From: JBAUHN01 sp049680295
Lineage (GTDB): Bacteria; Pseudomonadota; Alphaproteobacteria; Rhodobacterales; Rhodobacteraceae
NCBI GenBank assembly: GCA_049680295.1
Contig: JBAUHN010000179.1
Span: 1 to 24,978 of the forward strand
Reading direction: 5' to 3'
Length of the DNA stretch: 24,978 bases
The notes beneath the pieces were generated by a model. That model worked only from the letters and a program-made list of their open reading frames with translations. It searched no databases and had not been told where the DNA came from. Made by a program: the position numbers and the translations under genes. Positions 6,760-12,845 of this stretch are shown here, piece by piece; position 1 is the first letter of the stretch; every line of letters starts with the position of its first letter.

Positions 6760-8234
6760 GCGACGTTGTCGCCTTCGGCGGGATCGGTCAGATCAATCCA
6801 GATGGTTTTCAGCTCGGTGAATTGATCATGCGCATGAACTCCATTGTCGCGCCCGCCAAAGCCTGATTGTTTGTAGCCGCCAAAGGGCGTGGCGATGTCG
6901 CCCTCGCCGTAGCAGTTTACGGTGACGGTTCCGGCGCGAATGTCGCGGGCTGCGCGGATAGCGCGGCGGGTGTTGGCTGTGAAAACGCTGGCCGCAAGCC
7001 CGTAGTCGGTTTGATTGGCGATGGCGATCGCTTCATCGTTGCTGCCTGCGGTAATGACACATAAAACCGGCCCAAAGATTTCCTCGCGCGCTTTGGGGTC
7101 GTCGCGACTGACGTGATAGATCACCGGTTTGATAAAGGGGCTATCGGCGCGATCTGCTTTGTCAAGAAAACGGCTGACCTTGGCGCAATGGTCGGCGTCA
7201 ATCATCGCGCCTATGTGATTGGCCGGATCCAGCGGGTCGCCGGTTTTCCAGTCGCGCATTCGGGCCTCAATACGGGGCACCAGCGCGTCTTTTACATCCT
7301 TGTGCACGATCAACCGTGATGCGGCCGAACAATTCTGACCGGCGTTCCAAAAGGCGGCATTCACCACATGTTCGGCGACATGATCCAGATTTTCAGCATC
7401 GTCAAAAACGACGGCAGGGTTCTTGCCACCGCATTCCAGTACGATTTTCTTAAGATTGCTGTCCGCGGCATAGTGCAAAAACCGCCGCCCGGTTTCGGTG
7501 GACCCGGTAAAGCTGACCATATCCACATCCATATGCCGGCCAAGTGGTTCGCCAACGGACGGTCCATCACCGGGCAGGACCTGTAATACCCCGCGTGGAA
7601 CGCCGGCTTGGGTTGCCAGTTCCGCAACCCAAAGTGCTGTCAGCGATGTTTGCTCGGCCGGTTTTACGATCACCGAACACCCTGCCGCCAATGCCGGGCC
7701 GATTTTCCAGGCCAGCATCATCAAAGGGAAGTTCCACGGCAAGACAGCCCCCACTACCCCGATCGGTTCGCGCACGATCATCGAGATTGCGTCGTCGCCC
7801 GTTGGGCTGGTCTGATCATATATTTTATCAACAGCTTCCGCGTGCCATTTGATACAGTCGATGGTTTCGGGCACATCAATGGTTTCACAATCGCGGATGG
7901 GTTTGCCACTTTCGATGCTTTCCATCACCGCCAATTGACGGCGATTGCGGGTCATCAATTTGCACAGGCGGATCAAAACGTCCTTGCGCGCTGACGGGTG
8001 CATCTTTGACCAGTGGCCTTGTTCAAACGCGTCACGTGCTTTTGCCACCGCGATATCAACGTCATCTGCATTGCAGGCGGCAATCTGGCACAGGGTCTCG
8101 CCGGTGGCGGGGTTTGTTGTGGTCAGCGCGGACCCCGAGCCCGCGCGGTACATGCCATCGATAAAGGCAGTGCGTGGCAGATCAAGTCTTTGGGCGATGG
8201 CGCGGTATTCCGCTTTGGTCAAAAGGTCGGTCAT
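6756..8234 (-). CDS. Aldehyde dehydrogenase, PuuC/betaine-aldehyde-dehydrogenase-like
   Basis: A 492-aa NAD(P)-dependent aldehyde dehydrogenase with all the usual catalytic parts: Asn168 in PWNFP, Lys191 in KPAEQT, FTGSTETG at 242-249, general base Glu267 in LECGGK, and nucleophile Cys302 in GQNCS. The C-terminal FGGYKQSGFGG and FTELKTIWIDL stretches most resemble PuuC, the gamma-glutamyl-gamma-aminobutyraldehyde dehydrogenase. Together with the PuuB-like oxidase in the operon this suggests oxidation of an amino-aldehyde or semialdehyde. Its ATG shares one base with the stop of the DapA-like gene (TAATG), and its own stop overlaps the MttB start, so expression is coupled. Confidence 0.92.
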   Translation of the reverse strand: MTDLLTKAEYRAIAQRLDLPRTAFIDGMYRAGSGSALTTTNPATGETLCQIAACNADDVDIAVAKARDAFEQGHWSKMHPSARKDVLIRLCKLMTRNRRQLAVMESIESGKPIRDCETIDVPETIDCIKWHAEAVDKIYDQTSPTGDDAISMIVREPIGVVGAVLPWNFPLMMLAWKIGPALAAGCSVIVKPAEQTSLTALWVAELATQAGVPRGVLQVLPGDGPSVGEPLGRHMDVDMVSFTGSTETGRRFLHYAADSNLKKIVLECGGKNPAVVFDDAENLDHVAEHVVNAAFWNAGQNCSAASRLIVHKDVKDALVPRIEARMRDWKTGDPLDPANHIGAMIDADHCAKVSRFLDKADRADSPFIKPVIYHVSRDDPKAREEIFGPVLCVITAGSNDEAIAIANQTDYGLAASVFTANTRRAIRAARDIRAGTVTVNCYGEGDIATPFGGYKQSGFGGRDNGVHAHDQFTELKTIWIDLTDPAEGDNVA

Positions 8235-9139
8235 TATGCCTCTCCCGTGATGGCGGCGATGGCAGTGTTCATGGTTGTGATCACTTGGGCCAATTCGCGT
8301 TTGTCGTCTTTGTTTAAAGGTTGCAGGGGTTTGCGGGGCGGGCCGGCATCAATACCGCGCAAGGTTAGCCCGTATTTGATACATTGCACGAACTTTCCGC
8401 CCTGTTCCAAAACGCGCATCAACGGCAGCATGGCCGACATGATGGCGCGGCCTTTGGTGAAATCGCCCTCGACGGCACAGGCCTGATATAGAGCGATGTG
8501 CGCTTCGGGGGCGAAATTTGATCCAGCACAGACCCAACTGCGCGCGCCCCATGCAAAAAACTCTAACGCCTGATCGTCCATCCCGCACGACAGCGCGATA
8601 TGCGGATAATCCCGCGCCAGCATGTGCAGCCTGTTGATGTCGCCAGAACTTTCCTTGATCGCGCAGAAGTTTGGGCTGCGGCCAAGACGGTCAAGCGTTT
8701 CCTCGTCCATGTTCACCGACATCCGACCGGGGTAGTTATACAGCATGATCGGTAAGTTCGCAGCGCGATCAATCGCCAGCGCATGAAGGGCGATTTCGCG
8801 ACCCGTCGGGTAGGCATAGGGTGGAGTTGCCACCAGCAAGGCATCGGCACCTGCCTCTTTTGCGGCCTGTGCAAAGACGATGCTGTCCTCGGTGCGGATG
8901 GCGCCTGTGCCGACGATCATCGGCACACGCCCGGCGATCATACCGGCGGCGGTTTTCATCATCGCGATCCGTTCATCGGTCGTTTGTGCGTAGTATTCAC
9001 CGGTCGATCCTGCGACGATGATACCGTTGACGCCTGCGCTGATCAAATGGTCGACGGTTTGTGCCAACGCAGGTTCATTGCAGGAAAAGTCATCGTGATA
9101 CGGGGTCACTATGGGCGTGTAGATGCCTTCAAATTGCAT
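8234..9139 (-). CDS. Dihydrodipicolinate synthase/N-acetylneuraminate lyase family protein
   Basis: A 301-aa class I aldolase-fold enzyme. Schiff-base Lys162 sits in AIKESSGD, the catalytic tyrosine Tyr134 in YNYPGR, and the carboxylate-binding GSTGE motif at 44-48. It is unlikely to be the lysine-biosynthetic DapA, because it sits in a catabolic operon under a GntR regulator. The superfamily also includes deaminases and dehydratases that release 2-oxoglutarate semialdehyde, such as the pyrroline-4-hydroxy-2-carboxylate deaminase of hydroxyproline breakdown. An aldehyde dehydrogenase immediately downstream would suit such a product. This is inference. Its start overlaps the GntR gene end by 11 bases. 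Confidence 0.9.
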   Translation of the reverse strand: MQFEGIYTPIVTPYHDDFSCNEPALAQTVDHLISAGVNGIIVAGSTGEYYAQTTDERIAMMKTAAGMIAGRVPMIVGTGAIRTEDSIVFAQAAKEAGADALLVATPPYAYPTGREIALHALAIDRAANLPIMLYNYPGRMSVNMDEETLDRLGRSPNFCAIKESSGDINRLHMLARDYPHIALSCGMDDQALEFFAWGARSWVCAGSNFAPEAHIALYQACAVEGDFTKGRAIMSAMLPLMRVLEQGGKFVQCIKYGLTLRGIDAGPPRKPLQPLNKDDKRELAQVITTMNTAIAAITGEA

Positions 9140-9833
9140 GGCTTTTTTCTTTCATTGATATCACGTCAAGCGGCAGAGGATCGGGGCGCACGTATTTTTC
9201 CAATTGATCGCGGGACAGATCCCAGTGTTGCAGGGTCAGGTCGATGGCGACGGAAGGTTCCCGTGCCTCGATTGCCGCAATCATTGCGTCATGTTGGGCG
9301 ATGGATTTGGCGATCCGGGTTTCATCCGCGTGGGTTTGCGGTCGAAAGAATGTATGACTGAGCCTTGTATGATCGACCAACATGCGGTTCAGGCTGGCCA
9401 GCAGATACGGGTTCTGGGCCATGTCGCCGATTTGTTCGTGAAACTGATGATTAAGCAGCGCGGCCTTGGCGTTTTCCCGTCCCAGTGCGGCCTGGGTAAA
9501 GCTTTGTTGCGTTGTTTTCAGTCCGGCCAATTGCCGGCTGGTCCGGTTTTCGGCAGCCAGTCGGGCAATGGATGAATAGATCAACGGTGCGGTCTGAAAA
9601 AACACACGCATGACTGCCAGGTCCATCGAGACGACCTTGGCGCCGCGGTTTTCTTGTTGCTGGACGTAGCCATCGCCCGCCAGTCTTTGCAGCACTTCGC
9701 GCAAGGGCGTTCTGGAAATCCCGTATTCCTCGGACAGTCGCGCCTCATCCAGATCGGAACCGGGTGCAATATCCTGCGACAGAATCCGTGCCTTGAGGTC
9801 CGTCAGACAATGCAATTTTGAGGGTTTTTTCAA
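9129..9833 (-). CDS. GntR-family transcriptional regulator, FCD subfamily
   Basis: A 234-aa regulator. The N-terminal winged helix-turn-helix spans about residues 8-70, with RLSEEYGISRTPLREVLQRL as the typical GntR recognition region. The C-terminal all-helical FCD ligand domain (about 80-215) has conserved His positions, for example in NHQFHEQI and QHDAMIAAI, of the type that binds a metal and a carboxylate. The start is a TTG at 9833 with AGGAGA seven bases upstream. The frame runs seven codons further up, but that part overlaps the ribosome-binding site. It is the first gene of the DapA-ALDH-MttB-oxidase operon and almost certainly controls it. A palindrome on its own -10 element suggests autorepression relieved by a substrate-derived acid. 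Confidence 0.92.
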   Translation of the reverse strand: MKKPSKLHCLTDLKARILSQDIAPGSDLDEARLSEEYGISRTPLREVLQRLAGDGYVQQQENRGAKVVSMDLAVMRVFFQTAPLIYSSIARLAAENRTSRQLAGLKTTQQSFTQAALGRENAKAALLNHQFHEQIGDMAQNPYLLASLNRMLVDHTRLSHTFFRPQTHADETRIAKSIAQHDAMIAAIEAREPSVAIDLTLQHWDLSRDQLEKYVRPDPLPLDVISMKEKSHAI

Positions 9834-9855
9834 ATTCGATTCTCCTGCGTACAAA

Positions 9856-9865
9856 TTGTATACAA
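9856..9865. promoter_or_regulatory. Palindromic operator for the GntR regulator
   Basis: TTGTATACAA is a perfect 10-bp palindrome lying on the -10 element of the gntR promoter, 23 bases upstream of the TTG start. Short palindromes of this GTATAC-centred type are typical targets of FCD-subfamily GntR proteins. The position predicts that the bound regulator blocks RNA polymerase. Confidence 0.62.
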
Positions 9866-9886
9866 GTGAAATACAAAATGGGTCAA
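9857..9886 (-). promoter_or_regulatory. Promoter of the GntR/MttB operon
   Basis: Read on the minus strand, a -35 box TTGACC at 9886-9881 is followed after 18 bases by TATACA at 9862-9857. The predicted start is near 9850, giving a leader of roughly 17 bases before the TTG start codon at 9833. The AGGAGA ribosome-binding site (9846-9841) falls within it. The short leader fits the observed spacing well. Confidence 0.6.
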
Positions 9887-10012
9887 CTCAAAAAATCAAA
9901 CTACACCACAACGACAAATGGCACCCTATCGCGGATGCTTGGGGCGGTGATCCTCTAAGGTGGCCGGGAATTCGAACAGAATTGACTTGGCCAAGCCTGC
10001 CACTGCGGGTAA

Positions 10013-10180
10013 TCAGCCGACAGCGACGACCATTGCTACTGACAAGAGTCCGAACACCGAAACAATGCTGGCGACGTGATAAAAATAGGCTGCGCGCCGT
10101 TCTTTTTTGGCAGCATTCAGTGCTGTGACGCGATTTATGGACCGCGTTGAGTAATTGTCGACGATTAAAATATACTTCAT
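10013..10180 (-). CDS. Small single-pass membrane protein, 55 aa
   Basis: A short frame that stands out in an otherwise empty 800-bp gap. It starts at an ATG preceded by AGGTAGGT and ends at a TGA. The N-terminal half is polar and basic (NRVTALNAAKKERR). The C-terminal half is one uninterrupted hydrophobic helix (about residues 36-55) ending directly at the stop, as in tail-anchored or regulatory small membrane proteins. I do not recognise a family. It is transcribed toward the GntR operon but lies upstream of that operon's promoter. Evidence is the composition, the membrane segment and the ribosome-binding-site-like lead; conservation is untested. Confidence 0.5.
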   Translation of the reverse strand: MKYILIVDNYSTRSINRVTALNAAKKERRAAYFYHVASIVSVFGLLSVAMVVAVG

Positions 10181-10646
10181 GGTTACCTACCTACTTACAA
10201 ATTTTCCGGCATTGGCGGGGCAGCCTGCCCGGGTCCTCTGCATGAGAAAACATTTAACATGTGAGGTTACTGGCGGGGCAATACGGCGGAAATTAGGTGG
10301 GGAAATACAGCCAGAAGTAGAATAAATTGTGAAGGGCATGCCTTGGATTGGCGTTTTTTAAGGCCGGGCATCCTAATGTCGAAACAGTATGCACGGCAAA
10401 CGAGAATTCTTTCGCCTGAGCCGTTTCTGGTCCGACAATCGTTTCCAATCCCTGCACAACGCGGTGTCAATAAATGGCAAAAGAAAGTTGGGCAGTTTTG
10501 CCTTATTTCCCCGAAACTGCCCCGGAAACAAATTGTTTCCTTTGAAAATCATGAATTAGCCCTGCGAAAAAAGGGTGTTTGACGCGGATTTTGTGCAGTA
10601 ACACTGTGTGGATCTAACCAAAATCCGGACCTTTTGGGGACGCACA
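10181..10646. other. Intergenic region with repeats and stacked dyads before msrC
   Basis: No convincing gene in 466 bp. It holds a 10-base direct repeat TGGCGGGGCA at 10213-10222 and 10271-10280, and GGGGAAAT at 10299-10306 with its inverse at 10505-10512. Two adjacent inverted repeats at 10490-10540 are listed separately. The open frames of 67 and 79 codons across it have no protein-like character or good ribosome-binding sites. Confidence 0.5.
10490..10540. repeat. Two adjacent perfect inverted repeats
   Basis: The first dyad is GGGCAGTTT (10490-10498) with its exact inverse AAACTGCCC (10514-10522) around a 15-base loop. One base later comes GGAAACAA-A-TTGTTTCC (10524-10540), with 8-bp arms around a single base. 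Either could be a protein-binding site upstream of msrC. Together they could form back-to-back RNA hairpins ahead of the gene. No T-run follows, only CCTTTG, so a classical terminator is less likely. Confidence 0.5.
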
Positions 10647-11114
10647 ATGCAAGTCAACTACACGGAATTGACCAAGACGATCGCTGCTCTGACAGAGGGC
10701 GAAGACGACGTTGTGGCGTTGATGGCAACTGTTGCGTGTGAGGTGCACCATTCAGATGACAGGTTTGACTGGACCGGGTTTTACCGGGTCGTTGCACCGG
10801 AGTTGCTGAAAGTCGGCCCCTATCAGGGCGGGCACGGATGCTTGCAAATTCCGTTTTCACGCGGGGTGTGTGGTGCTGCGGCGCGCACAAATGAGGTGCA
10901 GCTTGTCGCCGATGTGGATGCCTTTCCCGGTCATATCGCCTGCGCAAGCGCGACCAGATCGGAATTGGTTTTGCCGGTACGAGATGGCGATGGTCAGGTG
11001 ATCGCCGTTTTCGACATCGACAGCAATTTGGCAGCTGCGTTCAGCCAAGCAGATGCTGCTGGTTTGGCGGAGATGTTGAACATGGTCTTTGGCAAGATTG
11101 GGCTTGACCCCTAA
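10647..11114 (+). CDS. msrC: Free methionine-(R)-sulfoxide reductase (GAF domain)
   Basis: A 155-aa single GAF-domain enzyme that reduces free, not protein-bound, methionine-R-sulfoxide, with thioredoxin as the usual reductant. Cys65, Cys75 and Cys99 are spaced exactly like the three redox cysteines of E. coli fRMsr (C84, C94, C118), in GGHGCLQIPF, GVCGAAA and GHIACASA. The start is the ATG at 10647, with GGGGA six bases before it. A GTG 13 codons earlier is possible but adds residues atypical of the family. It is followed by a 151-bp gap with operator-like dyads, so it is probably transcribed separately from the next operon. Confidence 0.93.
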   Translation: MQVNYTELTKTIAALTEGEDDVVALMATVACEVHHSDDRFDWTGFYRVVAPELLKVGPYQGGHGCLQIPFSRGVCGAAARTNEVQLVADVDAFPGHIACASATRSELVLPVRDGDGQVIAVFDIDSNLAAAFSQADAAGLAEMLNMVFGKIGLDP

Positions 11115-11128
11115 GGGGCGCATTTTTT
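11108..11128 (+). terminator. Weak possible terminator after msrC
   Basis: CCCC-TAA-GGGG (11108-11118, with outer bases slightly extendable), in which the loop is the msrC stop codon, is followed by CGCA and six T residues (11123-11128). The stem is short, so termination would be partial at best. Confidence 0.3.
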
Positions 11129-11190
11129 CTGAAGCACCCAAGGTGGTCAGGATCAACGGCGCACCCCGCAACACGATGCAAGCGGCACGC

Positions 11191-11215
11191 GTGAAATTTT
11201 GCTGGATTTTTTCAC
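11191..11215. promoter_or_regulatory. Operator dyad 1, GTGAAA-N13-TTTCAC
   Basis: GTGAAA (11191-11196) and its exact inverse TTTCAC (11210-11215) are separated by 13 bases. This is the upstream copy of two identically built dyads whose centres are 39 bp apart, just before the XRE-cupin regulator gene. Confidence 0.6.
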
Positions 11216-11227
11216 AGGAGTCTGCCA

Positions 11228-11256
11228 CCGTGAAAAAACGACATCAATTTTCACGG
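11228..11256. promoter_or_regulatory. Operator dyad 2, extended 9-bp arms
   Basis: CCGTGAAAA (11228-11236) and its exact inverse TTTTCACGG (11248-11256) surround 11 bases. The core GTGAAA/TTTCAC half-sites again have 13 bases between them. The right arm runs into the ribosome-binding site GGGAA (11255-11259) of the XRE-cupin gene. A bound regulator, or an RNA hairpin of the same arms, would therefore interfere with expression of the whole operon. Confidence 0.65.
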
Positions 11257-11265
11257 GAATCCATA

Positions 11266-11838
11266 ATGCGCCACGACTTGCCTGCACATTCTGATACGCT
11301 TGGGGCGGATCTGCGTGCGCTGCGAAAAGCGCGTGGCATGACATTGTCGGACCTTGCGGACAGTCTTGATCGGTCCGTCGGCTGGCTTAGTCAGGTGGAG
11401 CGTGATCTGTCAGAGCCTTCGATCACCGATCTGCGCCAAATTACTGCGGTGCTGGGCGTCTCGATTTCCATGTTGTTTCGACAGGCGGCGGCCCCGGCCG
11501 ATGAGGCGGGATTTGTTGTGCGCAAATCGACCCGTCGCGCCATTGGCAGTTCGGTTGAGGGGCTGGTCGAGGAATTGTTGTCGCCGGATCTTACGGATGA
11601 TTTCGAATTGGTCCATTCGACGTTTTTGCCGCACAGTTCTATTGGTGACGCCGTAACACGCCCAACTCAGGAAGTGGGCTACCTGATTTCAGGGCGGCTG
11701 GATCTTGAAATTGCGGGCAGAGAATTTACCATTCACCCCGGCGACAGTTTTCGCATCCGGGGTGAAACGCACCGCTGGTCCAACCCCTACGATGAACCTG
11801 CCGTGGCAATCTGGGCCATTGCCCCACCGGTGTATTAA
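11266..11838 (+). CDS. XRE-family regulator with C-terminal cupin domain
   Basis: A 190-aa regulator. An XRE helix-turn-helix lies at about residues 11-65 (LRKARGMTLSDLADSL, then SVGWLSQVERDLSEPSI). A cupin_2 barrel at about 110-187 has the pattern EVGYLISGRL...IHPGDSFRI...HRW. This architecture is that of PuuR-like regulators of amine or amino-acid catabolism, where the cupin senses a small ligand. The start is the ATG at 11266 with GGGAA six bases upstream. The frame continues upstream through the operator dyads, which is implausible as protein. It is the first gene of the demethylation operon, and two dyads directly in front of it imply autoregulation. LysE follows after three bases. Confidence 0.92.
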   Translation: MRHDLPAHSDTLGADLRALRKARGMTLSDLADSLDRSVGWLSQVERDLSEPSITDLRQITAVLGVSISMLFRQAAAPADEAGFVVRKSTRRAIGSSVEGLVEELLSPDLTDDFELVHSTFLPHSSIGDAVTRPTQEVGYLISGRLDLEIAGREFTIHPGDSFRIRGETHRWSNPYDEPAVAIWAIAPPVY

Positions 11839-11841
11839 ACG

Positions 11842-12462
11842 ATGAGCTTTGATGCATGGGCCATTTTCGCATTGTTCTGGGTGGTCTTTGTCACCACGCC
11901 GGGACCAAATGCGGTCAATTGCATCTCCAACGGTATGACCATCGGTTTTCGCCGTGCCATGATTGGTGTGTTGGCAATCTTGACGCAGGCCAGCCTGTTT
12001 CTGGTTTTGTCGGCTTTGGGTGTGACGGCTCTGATTGCGGCATCGCCGGCTGCGTTTACAATCGCCAAACTGGTCGGTGCGGGCGTGCTGATCTGGCTGG
12101 GAATTCGGGGTTGGATAAACGCGAAAAAACCCGTCCGCATTGATGACAGGCCTGCGCATTCTGTGTTTTTGCGCGCGCTTGCCATTGCGACTATCAATCC
12201 CAAAAGCGTTGCAGGTTATCTGGCCGCGTTTTCGCAATTTGTGCAGCCGGATGTGCCGATCTGGGAACAGATGATTGTGATCATGCCCACCGCGCTGACG
12301 CTGACGGCCATCAGCTACACCAGCTTTACAGCCCTTGGGGCCGGAATTGGGCGCGCCGCATTAGGGGCGGTGTTCAACGTCTGGGTGCGCCGCGTCATGG
12401 CGCTTTGCTTTATTGTGTATGGCGCGCTTTTGGGTGTCGCTGCCACTCCGGGGAGAATGTGA
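11842..12462 (+). CDS. LysE/RhtB-family amino-acid exporter
   Basis: A 206-aa inner-membrane protein with about six hydrophobic helices and the LysE-family signature TPGPNAVN near residue 19, followed by the typical NGMTIGFRRAMIGV stretch. Members export amino acids such as lysine, homoserine, threonine or cysteine. In this operon it could relieve accumulation of glycine, methionine or a toxic intermediate, which is inference. It starts three bases after the regulator stop with no clear ribosome-binding site, so it is probably translationally coupled. Its stop shares a base with the next ATG (TGATG). Confidence 0.9.
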   Translation: MSFDAWAIFALFWVVFVTTPGPNAVNCISNGMTIGFRRAMIGVLAILTQASLFLVLSALGVTALIAASPAAFTIAKLVGAGVLIWLGIRGWINAKKPVRIDDRPAHSVFLRALAIATINPKSVAGYLAAFSQFVQPDVPIWEQMIVIMPTALTLTAISYTSFTALGAGIGRAALGAVFNVWVRRVMALCFIVYGALLGVAATPGRM

Positions 12463-12845
12463 TGCTAAAGGGATCTTGTCTTTGTGGCGCAGTTCAGTTT
12501 GCGGCCAGCGGGACGGCGAAAGACCCCGCCGCCTGCCATTGCAGCCAGTGCCGCAAGCAATCGGGTCATTATTGGGCCGCCGTAAACGTGCCCATGCGCG
12601 GTTTCAAATACACCGGCGAGGTGCGTTGGTTTGCCGCCAGCGACGCGGCCAAACGTGGCTTTTGTCCAACCTGCGGGTCGTTCTTGTTTTGGAAGGGCCA
12701 CGACGAAGACGAAATGGGCGTTGCCTTGGGCGCGCTGGATGGTCCGACCGGGCTGACGCTGGATCGTCACATCTTTACCGCCGACAAGGGCGATTATTAT
12801 CAGATCACGGACAACGTCCGCCAAGAGGAGCAAGAAGATGAGTGA
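12462..12845 (+). CDS. GFA/CENP-V family zinc protein
   Basis: A 127-aa member of the glutathione-dependent formaldehyde-activating (GFA)/CENP-V fold. Seven cysteines fit its two-zinc pattern: C6 and C8 (CLC), C25, C27 and C30 (CHCSQC), and C68 and C71 (CPTC). The formaldehyde-activating role assigned to Gfa has been questioned, so the reaction is uncertain. Its place directly ahead of a methyl-amine dehydrogenase that can release formaldehyde is suggestive. GGGGAG precedes the ATG. The last bases overlap the next gene by eight. Confidence 0.9.
   Translation: MLKGSCLCGAVQFAASGTAKDPAACHCSQCRKQSGHYWAAVNVPMRGFKYTGEVRWFAASDAAKRGFCPTCGSFLFWKGHDEDEMGVALGALDGPTGLTLDRHIFTADKGDYYQITDNVRQEEQEDE

Noticed and set aside
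8234..9139. Housekeeping dapA for lysine biosynthesis
   Set aside because: The active-site motifs are present, but the gene lies inside a GntR-led catabolic operon with an oxidase and an ALDH. A catabolic lyase or deaminase is more likely.
10267..10582. 67-codon (minus) and 79-codon (plus) frames in the gap before msrC
   Set aside because: No good ribosome-binding sites, no protein-like pattern, and they overlap the inverted repeats.
11089..11265. N-terminal extension of the XRE-cupin frame
   Set aside because: It would translate through both operator dyads and overlap the msrC end. The ATG at 11266 has a ribosome-binding site and begins just before the HTH.
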